A stretch of DNA of 64,000 nucleotides from Thermogemmata fonticola (GTDB taxonomy: Bacteria; Planctomycetota; Planctomycetia; Gemmatales; Gemmataceae), in contig NZ_JACEFB010000003.1 of assembly GCF_013694095.1 (NCBI RefSeq), forward strand, positions 288,490 through 352,489, given 5' to 3'. Both the position numbers and the translations under genes were made by a program. Of this stretch, positions 55,192 to 63,827 are shown one piece after another. Numbering within the stretch: the stretch's first letter is position 1; the number at the start of each line of letters is the position of its first letter. The notes under the pieces are model-generated. The model was given only the letters and a program-made list of their open reading frames with translations, was not told the DNA's origin and searched no databases.

Positions 55192-58053
55192 ATGAAGCGA
55201 AAGCTGCGCGCCAGTCTGCTTACCATTCTGATGCTGATGCTTGGCTCCGGAACCAGCGGGTGGGAGCTAACTGCCCAGGAGAAGAAGCCGGTCCAGAAGA
55301 AGAGCAGTGACCCTGCGAGTTGGCGGCCCGATGCCGCAACCCTGGCACGCATCCGCGAGCAGACCGATCTCCTGCGGCAGGCGGTGGAGCAGTTGCAGCG
55401 CCGGGGCGTGGCCGAGGAGGTCTGGATCGAAGTGGCCATCTATCTGAAGGCGGCGGAGAACATCGTCCGCTGGGAGGAATGGCTGCACACCAATAGCGTC
55501 CGCTGGACGCTGCAAACTCTGGAAGAAGGTCTGGAACGGGCGCGGCAAGCTCAGGACGGCCAGGCGCCGTGGCGGAATACTTCCGGCCGCTGGACGGTGC
55601 GCGCGTACCGCTCCCGCATCGATGGCTCCCTCCAACCCTACGCCGTGCTCCTGCCGAAGGATTACGGTCAACCGGGGCGGGGACCCTGGCGGCTGGATAT
55701 TGTCTTGCATGGCCGCGACGCCAGCCTGACGGAGGCCAAATTCCTGGCCAACCACAGCCCGAAAACTCCCGTGGCCGCCCCGCCGGACTTCATCCAACTG
55801 GAAGTGTATGGCCGAGGAAATAACGCCTACCGCTGGGCTGGAGAAACGGACGTCTTCGAGGCGTGGGAGGCGTTCCAGCGCTGGGCAGGACCGCAGTGCG
55901 ACCCGAAGCAGGTAGTGCTCCGCGGCTTTTCCATGGGCGGAGCGGGCACCTGGCACATCGGCCTGCATCATCCCTGCCGCTTTCGTGTGCTCGGACCTGG
56001 CGCGGGGTTCACGACCACGCATGGCTACGTTCCGCGCTTGCCCGACCCCTTGCCGGATTATCAGGAAAAATGCCTGCGCATCTATGATGCCGTGCGCTAC
56101 GCCGAGAATGCCTATCTGGTTCCCATCGTCACTTACAGTGGGGAAAAGGACCCGCAGAAGGCCGCCGCTGACACCATCATCGAAGCGCTGCGGGATTTCC
56201 CGCTGCCCCTGCGCTTGACCCATCTCGTGGCTCCCGGCTTGCAGCATCAGATGCCGCCGGAGTGGCAAGCGAAAGCCCAAGCCGAGTACCGCCGCTACCT
56301 CCAGCAGCCCGAAGTAGCTACCGGCGAACATCTCCGCTTCGTCACCTGGACCACCCGCTACCACCGCTGCGCCGGTCTGGAAATCCTCGCCTTGCAGCAG
56401 CATTACGAAAAGGCCGTGGTCGATCTTCGCTATGGACCGCAGGAAGTCACCCTTCAGACGCAGAACGTCCGGCGATTGCGGTTCACGCCGCCTGCGGACA
56501 AAGTTCCCCAGCGGGTCATTCTCGACGGCGTCTCGCTCCGCTGGCCCCAGGGACAAGCCGCCATTCTGTGCGAACGCACCCATGGACGCTGGCAGCCAGT
56601 GGCGGAAGCCGCCCTGGCCGATCGCCTCCAACGCGCCCCGGAGAAAACACCCGGCCTCCAAGGCCCCATCGACGACGCTTTCCGGGAACCCTTCCGGGTC
56701 GTCGGACCGCTGCAAGAGGATGGCTGGCCCACCGCGGCCTTGCAACGCTTCGCTGCACTCTGGGAGCGCTACTTCCGCGGCGAACTCCCCCGCCTCCCGC
56801 CCGAACGCTATGATCCCCAACAGCACGATGCCCATCTGGTCCTCTTCGGCACGCCCTGGTCCAACCCCCTGATCGCCCGCCTGCTCCCGCACCTGCCCAT
56901 CATCTGGACTGAACGGGACCTCATCGTCAATGGCGTGCGCTACGATGCGGCCACGCACCTGCCTGTGTTGATCTATCCTCATCCGCTGCGCTCCCAGCGC
57001 TACGTGGTGATCAACAGCGGGCACACCTTTGGGGAAGCCGACCTGCGCGGCACCAACGCCTTGCTCTATCCGCGCCTAGGAGATTGGGCCGTTCTTCGCC
57101 TGCCCGCCGCTCATGCGGGGGACAGCCAGAAACTGCTGGAACAGGCGGTGCCCGTGGCCGCCGGCCTCTTCGACGAATCCTGGCAGTTCCCCGGACCTAT
57201 CGCTCCCTCCGCCCGGCTGGAAAAACTTTGGAGCGAGGGGAGCTTCACCGAAGGACCCGCCGAAGGCCCCGACGGCTGCATCTACTTCTCGGACATCGGC
57301 AACCGCATCATGAAGTACGACCCCCGCACTGGGAAAACCACGGTGTTCCGCGATCCCAGCGGCCGGTCCAATGGCCTGAAATTCGACGCTCAGGGCCGCC
57401 TCATCGCTTGCGAAGGGGCCAACACCGGCGGAGGACGCCGCCTGAGCATCACCGAAAAAGACGGCACCATTCGGACCCTGGCGGACAAATACCAGGGCAA
57501 GCGTTTCAACTCCCCCAATGACCTGACACTGGACCGTCAGGGACGCATCTACTTCTCCGATCCACGCTATGTCGGTGAGGAACCGCGCGAGCTGGATCAC
57601 GAATCCGTCTACCGTGTGGACCCCGATGGCACGGTTACGCGCGTGACTCAGGACACGGTCAAGCCGAATGGCCTGGTCCTGTCACCGGACGGGAAGACGC
57701 TGTACGTGGCGGAGCATTCCGACAAGCCGGACGGCCCGCGCCTGCTCCTGGCCTACCCCGTTCGGCCCGACGGCACCCTGGGACCCCGCCGTGTGCTCTA
57801 CGACTTCGGGCGGGAGCGCGGCATCGACGGGATGACCGTCACACCGGAAGGCATCCTCCTCGCCGCCGCCGGAGCCGGAGACAAGGGAGGAATCTACTTC
57901 TTCAGCCCCGACGGGAAGAAACTCGCCTTCCTGCCCACCCCCGAAACCCCAAGCAATTGCTGCCTCGCCGGACCGGACAAACGCACCCTCTACATCACCG
58001 CCGGCAAAAGCCTCTACCGCATCCGCTTGGCGGAGCCTGAACACAAACGCTGA
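55192..58053 (+). CDS. Secreted esterase/peptidase-like domain fused to SMP-30/gluconolactonase
   Basis: 953 residues from ATG 55192 (gaggagg about 11 bases upstream). A signal peptide ends near residue 28. Residues 140-370 form an alpha/beta-hydrolase domain: YAVLLPKDYGQPGRGPWRLDIVLHG, nucleophile elbow RGFSMGGAGTWHIGLHHP (S247) and LVAPGLQHQMPPEWQ with a candidate catalytic His. The serine is intact, unlike in the 49-kb protein. Residues about 390-640 have no clear family. Residues 665-950 are a six-bladed propeller of the SMP-30/gluconolactonase/LRE-like type: FTEGPAEGPDGCIYFSDIGNRI, GRLIACEGANTGGGRRL, NSPNDLTLDRQGRIYFSDPRY, KPNGLVLSPDGKTLYVAEH. Metal ligands E, N and D look preserved. Both substrates are probably carbohydrate esters or lactones. 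Confidence 0.85.
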   Translation: MKRKLRASLLTILMLMLGSGTSGWELTAQEKKPVQKKSSDPASWRPDAATLARIREQTDLLRQAVEQLQRRGVAEEVWIEVAIYLKAAENIVRWEEWLHTNSVRWTLQTLEEGLERARQAQDGQAPWRNTSGRWTVRAYRSRIDGSLQPYAVLLPKDYGQPGRGPWRLDIVLHGRDASLTEAKFLANHSPKTPVAAPPDFIQLEVYGRGNNAYRWAGETDVFEAWEAFQRWAGPQCDPKQVVLRGFSMGGAGTWHIGLHHPCRFRVLGPGAGFTTTHGYVPRLPDPLPDYQEKCLRIYDAVRYAENAYLVPIVTYSGEKDPQKAAADTIIEALRDFPLPLRLTHLVAPGLQHQMPPEWQAKAQAEYRRYLQQPEVATGEHLRFVTWTTRYHRCAGLEILALQQHYEKAVVDLRYGPQEVTLQTQNVRRLRFTPPADKVPQRVILDGVSLRWPQGQAAILCERTHGRWQPVAEAALADRLQRAPEKTPGLQGPIDDAFREPFRVVGPLQEDGWPTAALQRFAALWERYFRGELPRLPPERYDPQQHDAHLVLFGTPWSNPLIARLLPHLPIIWTERDLIVNGVRYDAATHLPVLIYPHPLRSQRYVVINSGHTFGEADLRGTNALLYPRLGDWAVLRLPAAHAGDSQKLLEQAVPVAAGLFDESWQFPGPIAPSARLEKLWSEGSFTEGPAEGPDGCIYFSDIGNRIMKYDPRTGKTTVFRDPSGRSNGLKFDAQGRLIACEGANTGGGRRLSITEKDGTIRTLADKYQGKRFNSPNDLTLDRQGRIYFSDPRYVGEEPRELDHESVYRVDPDGTVTRVTQDTVKPNGLVLSPDGKTLYVAEHSDKPDGPRLLLAYPVRPDGTLGPRRVLYDFGRERGIDGMTVTPEGILLAAAGAGDKGGIYFFSPDGKKLAFLPTPETPSNCCLAGPDKRTLYITAGKSLYRIRLAEPEHKR

Positions 58054-58105
58054 GGGTCCAAGCGTTGAGGGCGGCGGATTGTCACCATCAACTCGGCGGA
58101 GTCAA

Positions 58106-58123
58106 AACCGGGCAGCACCGGTT
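58106..58123. terminator. Hairpin between convergent genes
   Basis: aaccgg (58106-58111) and ccggtt (58118-58123) form a 6-bp stem with loop gcagca. Read on the minus strand it is followed by TT, so it could serve the gene ending at 58128. The stem is short. Confidence 0.35.
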
Positions 58124-58127
58124 CCTA

Positions 58128-59417
58128 TCAGCGCCGCGGCTTGCTTCCTGCCGGCTCGTATTGCCGGAGGAGTTCCTCCACTGAGCGGACCAACTCCGGC
58201 TCGCGCCGCCGCACCTCCCGGAGAAAATCCTGGACCTCCGGACCGGGAGCGCTGAGGGCATAGCGGACGATGGCCCGGCGAACGATAGGGGCCTGATGCG
58301 TCGGGGCGTCGAAGTGCCGCAAGATGTCCGCTGTCAAGTCCCACCAGCCCCAGCGCCGCAGGTCCTCCACCGCCTGATCGGCCAGGTCCCCTTGCCGTAG
58401 GAGCAGGGCATAACAGCGCAGGAGGTCCGCCCGGTGATCCCGCCGCAGACCGGCACTTTCCCGTTTCGGTCCCGGTTCCGGAGCCGAAAGAACCGGAGGA
58501 CGGAACGCTTGAAAAAAGCGGAGAGTCTCCAACACAGCCCAGCGCTGCGAAAACGGGCGTTGCGGATCACGCAGCACCTCGCAGGCCAGCCGCCACCCCA
58601 GGGAAGGGTCCAGCAGAATCAAACCGGTCAGAAGGCCGCTGCCCACGCTGCTGTCACTGGACAAGGCGGAACTGCCGGGCGAAGGCGATCCCGCTGCCCC
58701 CCCCAACGACGACCATTGCTGCCACAACTCCCGCAACACGTCGGCATCCTGGGGAACCTGCCCACACAAGCCCAGAAGGTAGGCCAACATGCCTTGGGCT
58801 TCCGGAGCAAGCCGGGGGTGCCGGAGCAACTGCCGGAGCCGCGCCACCGGAAAGGCCCCGTGGGCAGCCGCCCGATACAACTCCGCATCGCTAATGCGCC
58901 CCAGCTCGGCCAGTGCGTCTGCCGCCACCGCCGCCTCGGCATGATCCAAGTGCCGGAAAAAGTAGGCGCATCGTGCCACCGTGTCCTGTTCCGGCAACTG
59001 CAACACCCCTTTCAGATAAGCGACCGCTGCCTCCGAAGCGGGGAATCCTCCGGCCAATACCCATCGCCCCCCGCGCCAATCCGCCAGCACTACGTAATCC
59101 CGCGGTGTGGCATTGCCAATGACCGGCAGATACACGGGCAGTAAAATCTGCCGCGGTGGCATCCGCCCCCTTTCCCCTCGAAGCACCTCGCGGATGTGGA
59201 ACTCCGTGCTTCCCCCCTCGCTGCCCGGATCAAAACGCGGATTGGCTAGCGAACCGTAGAGCACCCAGGTCGCACTGGCCGCCTGTTGCCGCCACGTCGG
59301 CCGGCTGCGCAAACCCCCGCCACAAAAGGTGCACGCCCACCCCAAGGTGGCAAACATCATCAGCACCACCAAACCAGCAAACCCGCACCACCAACTCTGC
59401 CGCTCCACCCTTCTCAT
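58128..59417 (-). CDS. Secreted or anchored protein of unknown function
   Basis: 429 residues from ATG 59417 (gagg 7 bases upstream). A hydrophobic N-terminus (WCGFAGLVVLMMFATLGWACTFCGGG) is a signal peptide followed by a CxxC pair. Residues 40-130 are beta-rich, like the start of a TIMP/Sle1-like or copper-type domain (ASATWVLYGSLANPRFD ... RDYVVLADWRGGRWVLAGGF). Residues 140-420 are helical and may be degenerate HEAT-type repeats (AAVAADALAELGRISDAELYRAA, PIVRRAIVRYALSAPGPEVQDFL). I do not recognise a named family. It is in a same-strand run with the anchored array but 356 bases away. Confidence 0.65.
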   Translation of the reverse strand: MRRVERQSWWCGFAGLVVLMMFATLGWACTFCGGGLRSRPTWRQQAASATWVLYGSLANPRFDPGSEGGSTEFHIREVLRGERGRMPPRQILLPVYLPVIGNATPRDYVVLADWRGGRWVLAGGFPASEAAVAYLKGVLQLPEQDTVARCAYFFRHLDHAEAAVAADALAELGRISDAELYRAAAHGAFPVARLRQLLRHPRLAPEAQGMLAYLLGLCGQVPQDADVLRELWQQWSSLGGAAGSPSPGSSALSSDSSVGSGLLTGLILLDPSLGWRLACEVLRDPQRPFSQRWAVLETLRFFQAFRPPVLSAPEPGPKRESAGLRRDHRADLLRCYALLLRQGDLADQAVEDLRRWGWWDLTADILRHFDAPTHQAPIVRRAIVRYALSAPGPEVQDFLREVRRREPELVRSVEELLRQYEPAGSKPRR

Positions 59418-59773
59418 GGCTTGTCCTCACCGCTGGGTTATGCTCCCACCGCGGCGTGTTCCTTCCTGCTGCCGCAATTACCCAGTTCAGCATTAGCACG
59501 ATGGGCTGTTTTCAGAAAAGAGCAGTTTGTGACGGGAATCCATGACCCAGGGGATTGTCGAGTTCGCAATTTCACCGAGGAATCCACATCAAAACCCTGG
59601 GCATCAGGCGCGTCCATCACCGACACCGGACCCCTTTCCTCATCTCTCAGCCTCCCACTCTTCCGCAGGGCAGCCACCCCTGATGTCTTTCACCCCTCCG
59701 AATGGCCGCGCAGCCGTATTGACCTTCTTCTCACCCCGTCCGAAGGACCGCGAGGCTTCCTAGTCCTTTCTTC
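59418..59773. other. Spacer with decayed copies of the anchor gene end
   Basis: About 356 bases without a gene. Two degraded copies of the 3' end of the anchored-protein gene lie at about 59686-59713 and 59726-59755, each starting tctt(t/c)tcacccc and followed by tccga(a)gg-type sequence, about 41 bases apart and in line with the intact end at 59767-59800. This suggests tandem slippage or unequal crossing-over at the array border. Confidence 0.55.
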
Positions 59774-59921
59774 TCACCCCTCCGAGGGGCCGTGACGCAG
59801 GCGGCGAGCTAGCCAGCGGAAGACGAGAGCCAAGGTGAGCAACACCCCCGCCGCCACCAACAGCCACACATACACCGGCGTCCGCCTCTCCCACACCACC
59901 CCCACCGGCTCCGGCAAACCA
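59773..59921. repeat. Shared anchor repeat, copy 3 (149 bp)
   Basis: Matches 61351-61499 and 62816-62964 without gaps (offset 1578 from the middle copy). It encodes the C-terminal anchor of the anchored proteins. Differences lie mainly at the extreme 3' end and at the codons before the Arg cluster. Confidence 0.85.
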
Positions 59922-60760
59922 TAATGGCTCATGTAAAAATGCTCCACCGGCAGATTCGCCCGCTGGATACGACTCGTGCGACCCTCCACCCGCAGCACCG
60001 GGGCACCCGGTATTTTGTAAGTCGTGATGGCCACCATCTCTACAGGAAATGTCAAATCACCAATCGCATGACCATAATGAAACTGGGTCACTCCCGTGGC
60101 TGTTGGGGTGGTCCGCCTCTCCTCTACCACCCGCCAATGATACTGGGGGTCCAGCCAGACCTCGTTCGTCAAATCCACCTTCCCCCCACCACCAACCTTT
60201 TGATACTTGGCACGAACCAACTGCCGCTCGTCATCCCACTCCAGGGCTAAGAGCTTGCCACCTCCGTCCACCGCTTTCAACAGCCCCTGAATTGCCTCAT
60301 AGGCCTCATAATGCAATCCAGCCGTCGGTGGCATCAACCACTCATACGCCCCTTCCCGATAATCCGTCAGCATATAAGCGGACTCCTCAGAAGCCCGACC
60401 CAAAGTAAAACTGTATCGCTCATTGACACACTCCAACCGCAACAACGGACCTTCCTTGCTTCCCTCAAACACCACTGACTGTTCCAACAACACATTTCCC
60501 TCCACACGAACAAGGCGTCGCTTGACCGTCTTTTCCTGAATTGGAATAACATTTCTTTCACCCGCAACTTGCCGATATGTTAGCTCGCTCACTTCCTCGA
60601 TTCTGCGAACAGTCTCCTCATAGTTCCGCATCGCCGCTCGACCCTCCGACTGAAGCCGCTCCAGCCACTGAGCCTCGACACGGTCCTGGGCAACCGCCGC
60701 CATCGAAGAGAACATTCCACTGAGGGCTACGGCAAGCATGCTTCGGCCCATCTGCCTCAT
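59774..60760 (-). CDS. Membrane-anchored protein C with GLPEP C-terminal anchor
   Basis: 328 residues from ATG 60760 (gagagg 8 bases upstream). A signal peptide (MLAVALSGMFSSMAAVAQD) is followed by an outer domain of about 255 residues with beta-strand character (RRLVRVEGNVLLEQSVVFEG, VWLDPQYHWRVVEERRT). It ends SHYGLPEP and the shared 48-residue tail (281-328): GLPEPVGVVWERRTPVY, a helix of about 20 residues and RWLARRLRHGPSEG. The PEP-helix-Arg order recalls PEP-CTERM sorting tails, but PEP lies farther from the helix than in those. The outer domain resembles LolA-like lipoprotein-sorting folds only in general shape. Last of the five-gene array. Confidence 0.75.
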   Translation of the reverse strand: MRQMGRSMLAVALSGMFSSMAAVAQDRVEAQWLERLQSEGRAAMRNYEETVRRIEEVSELTYRQVAGERNVIPIQEKTVKRRLVRVEGNVLLEQSVVFEGSKEGPLLRLECVNERYSFTLGRASEESAYMLTDYREGAYEWLMPPTAGLHYEAYEAIQGLLKAVDGGGKLLALEWDDERQLVRAKYQKVGGGGKVDLTNEVWLDPQYHWRVVEERRTTPTATGVTQFHYGHAIGDLTFPVEMVAITTYKIPGAPVLRVEGRTSRIQRANLPVEHFYMSHYGLPEPVGVVWERRTPVYVWLLVAAGVLLTLALVFRWLARRLRHGPSEG

Positions 60761-60972
60761 GTCGGATTCCTCTCGCTGAAGAGAAATGCCTCTAGGGTAC
60801 CTTCGGCTTCTTTGACGAAGGGTCCCACTGTGATGTCATCCAACAGCAAATTCAAACGGGACTGAAAACATCCCTTCACACCCAACGAAGAGCATAGACT
60901 GATTCCAGCGTACTCTTACCTTGATTTGAGAGCAACACAGCGGGGGCAAAATCTCGAGTCATTCACTCCCTA

Positions 60973-61275
60973 TCACCGAGGACAGTAGCATTCACCCGTG
61001 GATGATACATACTCGCACCAACATGTCCGATTCCTTTTGGGATCGTAGCAACCAATCCCGCCACAAGCGGATGCTCCTCGGCCATTGTTGAGAGGGCAGG
61101 GATCCACAACCGCATCGGGGCAGCGTCTCCACCAAAAGCCGCAACGGGCTTCGCATTCTTGCAGGGTTTCCTCCGGCAAGCAGGGGCAGGGATCAGGGGG
61201 TGGTAACGGGTCCTCGGCGTAGGCGGGGCGGGTGGCCAGCGCCGCCAGGGCGACCACCAGCACCGCGATTCCCAC
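60973..61275 (-). CDS. Small secreted cysteine-rich protein, second copy
   Basis: 100 residues from GTG 61275; no ribosome site stands out and the frame continues upstream without another start, so translation may depend on coupling to the upstream anchored gene, which ends 76 bases before. The N-terminus (MGIAVLVVALAALATRPAYAED) is a signal peptide. The mature start EDPLPPPDPCPCLPEETL is the same as in the first copy, and the rest is different. The mature part has 12 cysteines (for example RTCWCEYVSSTGECYCPR), so several disulfides are expected. No named family recognised. Confidence 0.62.
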   Translation of the reverse strand: MGIAVLVVALAALATRPAYAEDPLPPPDPCPCLPEETLQECEARCGFWWRRCPDAVVDPCPLNNGRGASACGGIGCYDPKRNRTCWCEYVSSTGECYCPR

Positions 61276-61499
61276 ACAAGGGTCGCCTGGTCCGCCGCTC
61301 CGTCGCCCTCCACCCCGCCGAGATGCGGCCCAGCTCCCCTGCCCTTCTCCCTCACCCCTCGGAGGGGCCGTGACACAGGCGGCGGGCTAGCCAGCGGAAG
61401 AAGACCGCCAAGGTGAGCAACACCCCCGCCGCCACCAACAGCCACACATACACCGGCGTCCGCCTCTCCCACACCACCCCCACCGGCTCCGGCAAACCA
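61162..61499. repeat. 338-bp direct repeat, copy 1
   Basis: Aligns without gaps to 62627-62964 (constant offset 1465) with roughly a dozen differences counted by eye. It covers the first part of a cysteine-rich gene, the 76-base spacer and the anchor-encoding end of the upstream anchored gene. Confidence 0.9.
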
Positions 61500-62377
61500 A
61501 ACGCCGACAAAGTGAACTCCCACTCCGGCGGATCGTCGGATTCGCTCAGCTCCAGATGCCTGACAACCTCGAACCGGAAGGTCGCTCCCCCATCCGTCTG
61601 ACCTTGGGTTATGTTCCGATGTTGCCGGAGAATAGGGTAGCCCGAAGTGTTGATGGTGTAATCAAACCAGTTACGACTTTCCTTCACACCATCTGCATAA
61701 ACATAGCGACGCACTTCCTCACGAATACACCAACCCGCCTCTGGGTCCAAAACAACCCACCCATCCCGAAGCCGCCCTCCATCCGGTGGCTTCCTAGAGC
61801 CGCCCTTAGGATTGCTCGTGTGCTCAATCCGAGTGAACGTCCGACCTTCCATCGAATATGCGGGATCTACGCGAATGATACGAATCGCATCTGATCTGAG
61901 TGCATCTGGTAAGTAATCCCCTAACAATACATAATGTCCTGATGTCATCCCTTGGATAGATTCCGAAACGGTACCATCAAGTTCAGGGAGTCTTGCATCA
62001 TACTGATAAACGATTTGTTCTAAAAGCCACTGATCGGTTCCTGTTCGTCGACGTAAAGAACATGAATACTGCCGATTGGTCAAGACAACTTGTTCCTCGC
62101 CTTCCGGGGATTCCTTCTTCTCTCTCCAGAGAGCAGCACCGGGGCGTTGCCGAACCTGCTTGACCACACGCCACTGGACAGGCAGGCCTCCATTTCTTCC
62201 CGGATCGACCGTGCTGAACTCATATGTAATCGTTCCCTGAAGCCGAGGAATAAATTGACGATATCGTTCCCAAGCCGTGGCTGCAGCCTCCGGTAAGCCA
62301 GGTAGGGTCAATCCTGGAGGATCAACCCCTTGGTTTGGGAGAGCCGCAGCCACAAGTAGCAAAGCCAATCGTTCCAT
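61352..62377 (-). CDS. Membrane-anchored protein B with GLPEP C-terminal anchor
   Basis: 341 residues from ATG 62377 (agagga 6 bases upstream). A short signal peptide (MERLALLLVAAALPNQG) precedes an outer domain of about 275 residues: LQGTITYEFSTVDPGRNGGL, VVLTNRQYSCSLRRRTGTDQ, GWVVLDPEAGWCIREEVRRY. It ends LSAFGLPEP and the shared tail (294-341), with Cys replacing an Arg in RRLCHGPSEG. The outer domain has no obvious sequence match to proteins A and C beyond general beta content and overall length, so the tail is the conserved unit. The paired small cysteine-rich gene lies 66 bases upstream. Confidence 0.75.
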   Translation of the reverse strand: MERLALLLVAAALPNQGVDPPGLTLPGLPEAAATAWERYRQFIPRLQGTITYEFSTVDPGRNGGLPVQWRVVKQVRQRPGAALWREKKESPEGEEQVVLTNRQYSCSLRRRTGTDQWLLEQIVYQYDARLPELDGTVSESIQGMTSGHYVLLGDYLPDALRSDAIRIIRVDPAYSMEGRTFTRIEHTSNPKGGSRKPPDGGRLRDGWVVLDPEAGWCIREEVRRYVYADGVKESRNWFDYTINTSGYPILRQHRNITQGQTDGGATFRFEVVRHLELSESDDPPEWEFTLSAFGLPEPVGVVWERRTPVYVWLLVAAGVLLTLAVFFRWLARRLCHGPSEG

Positions 62378-62443
62378 TTCTGGTCCTCTGGTAAAGGAGA
62401 AATTTTTTCTTTTTAGGTTTTACTCACCTATCCTATGTGGATT

Positions 62444-62740
62444 TCACGATCTCCGTTGACACTTGCATACCTGCCCGTTTCTTTCGGACCAATATGAAAA
62501 ACATTGGCATTCCACATCGCACCGTGGTACACCCGCGTCACACAATCCAACACATCTAGCTCTTGAACATGTACAGTCCTCATAACAGCTAAACTGTCGC
62601 TGGGCACAACGGGCTAAGCATTCCTCCAGGGTTTCCTCCGGCAAGCAGGGGCAGGGATCAGGGGGTGGTAACGGGTCCTCGGCGTAGGCGGGGCGGGTGG
62701 CCAGCGCCGCCAGGGCCACCACCAACACCGCGATTCCCAC
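62444..62740 (-). CDS. Small secreted cysteine-rich protein, first copy
   Basis: 98 residues from GTG 62740, with the same start and signal peptide as the second copy and the same mature start EDPLPPPDPCPCLPEETL. After residue 40 the two diverge. This one has 14 cysteines (LARCAQRQFSCYEDCTCSR, CDVECQCFSYWSERNGQVC). It follows the anchored protein A gene by 76 bases. The high cysteine content, secretion and diversity of the mature part suggest a binding or defensive peptide, but that is a guess. The lack of a ribosome site is a caution. Confidence 0.62.
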   Translation of the reverse strand: MGIAVLVVALAALATRPAYAEDPLPPPDPCPCLPEETLEECLARCAQRQFSCYEDCTCSRARCVGLCDAGVPRCDVECQCFSYWSERNGQVCKCQRRS

Positions 62741-62964
62741 ACAAGGGTCGTCTGGTCCGCCGCTCCGTCGCCCTCCACCCCGCCGAGATGCGACCCAGCT
62801 CCCCTGCCCTTCTCCCTCACCCCTCCGAGGGGCGGCGGCGCAGACGGCGGGCTAGCCAGCGGAAGAAGACCGCCAAGGTGAGCAACACCCCCGCCGCCAC
62901 CAACAGCCACACATACACCGGCGTCCGCCTCTCCCACACCACCCCCACCGGCTCCGGCAAACCA
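62627..62964. repeat. 338-bp direct repeat, copy 2
   Basis: Partner of 61162-61499. Its borders fall inside coding sequence on both sides: in the cysteine-rich gene after CLPEETL and in the anchored gene just before GLPEP. Confidence 0.9.
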
Positions 62965-63827
62965 TAATGCGACAATCGAAACACATCATCCGGAATTACC
63001 TGATTGTAGGATATATCGTAAATGTACACCTCCCGGCTCCTCCCCGAACCAAACTTGGACCGCGTGGTCTGCCGCTCCACCGTCTGCCGACTCACCACCG
63101 GAAACTGACCCTGCGGCTCTCCATACTCCAGGCTCCCCACATCCACAAACTGGCTCACCTTCGTCTCCCGCTTATACTCATACCCCAGCACCCGATACGG
63201 TTCCCCCTCGTCGAAATCCACATACCCCACCTGGATACCCGCTGCCACATCCTCCGCTCCCGCTTTTGCCTTCTCCCGACCCTGACACACAAAATGAAGC
63301 CGTACCACCCCCGCCTTCGGCCGCTCCAACCGCACCGCCGTCACACTCCCATGCCCCAGCAACACTCCCAACGGCACATTCGCACACATCGTCCACGGCA
63401 ACTTCTGCTGCACCTCATCCCCCTTCTCCGGCGCCTCGTGCAACTCACAATGAAACACAACATACTCTCCTGTTTGTGAGGATCGACCTAACACTGCTTG
63501 GTAATGCTTATTGATCAAAGTCAAATCATACATTTTCTGATGCTTATTCGTGTGGATATTTTCGATCGAGGTGTATTCCATCAAAATACCACCGGGAGCC
63601 AACACATACCGCACCACATCCTTGCGGGTCATCTCCAGGGGCCGATCACCGGTGGGCCGCCAAAACTCCACCTCGCACGTCTGGGTCGAAGTCTGGATTT
63701 GCTGGGACAGGGCACGCCAATGGGCCAGGACCGCCTCCCGGCACTGCGATGCCTCCGCCTCCTGCGCCGCCTGGCTCATCAGCCCTACCCATCCCACTCC
63801 CAAAGTCACCCATGCCACCGCACGCAT
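62817..63827 (-). CDS. Membrane-anchored protein A with GLPEP C-terminal anchor
   Basis: 336 residues from ATG 63827-63825 (aagggggg 7 bases upstream); the frame is open to 63890 but a start there is less likely. A signal peptide (MRAVAWVTLGVGWVGLMSQAAQEA) is followed by an outer domain of about 265 residues (TCEVEFWRPTGDRPLEMTRK, KMYDLTLINKHYQAVLGRSS, RLHFVCQGREKAKAGAED, QVIPDDVFRLSHYGLPEP) and the shared tail (289-336) ending RRLRRRPSEG. IPDDVFRLSHYGLPEP is the kind of end seen in LolA-like secreted planctomycete proteins (inference). First gene of the five-gene array; the 170 bases upstream to the window edge hold its probable promoter. Confidence 0.75.
   Translation of the reverse strand: MRAVAWVTLGVGWVGLMSQAAQEAEASQCREAVLAHWRALSQQIQTSTQTCEVEFWRPTGDRPLEMTRKDVVRYVLAPGGILMEYTSIENIHTNKHQKMYDLTLINKHYQAVLGRSSQTGEYVVFHCELHEAPEKGDEVQQKLPWTMCANVPLGVLLGHGSVTAVRLERPKAGVVRLHFVCQGREKAKAGAEDVAAGIQVGYVDFDEGEPYRVLGYEYKRETKVSQFVDVGSLEYGEPQGQFPVVSRQTVERQTTRSKFGSGRSREVYIYDISYNQVIPDDVFRLSHYGLPEPVGVVWERRTPVYVWLLVAAGVLLTLAVFFRWLARRLRRRPSEG

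Noticed and set aside
60963..61523. 186-codon minus-strand frame across the array repeat
   Set aside because: It is the alternate frame of the anchor end and the Cys-rich gene; it exists because the repeat is GC-rich.
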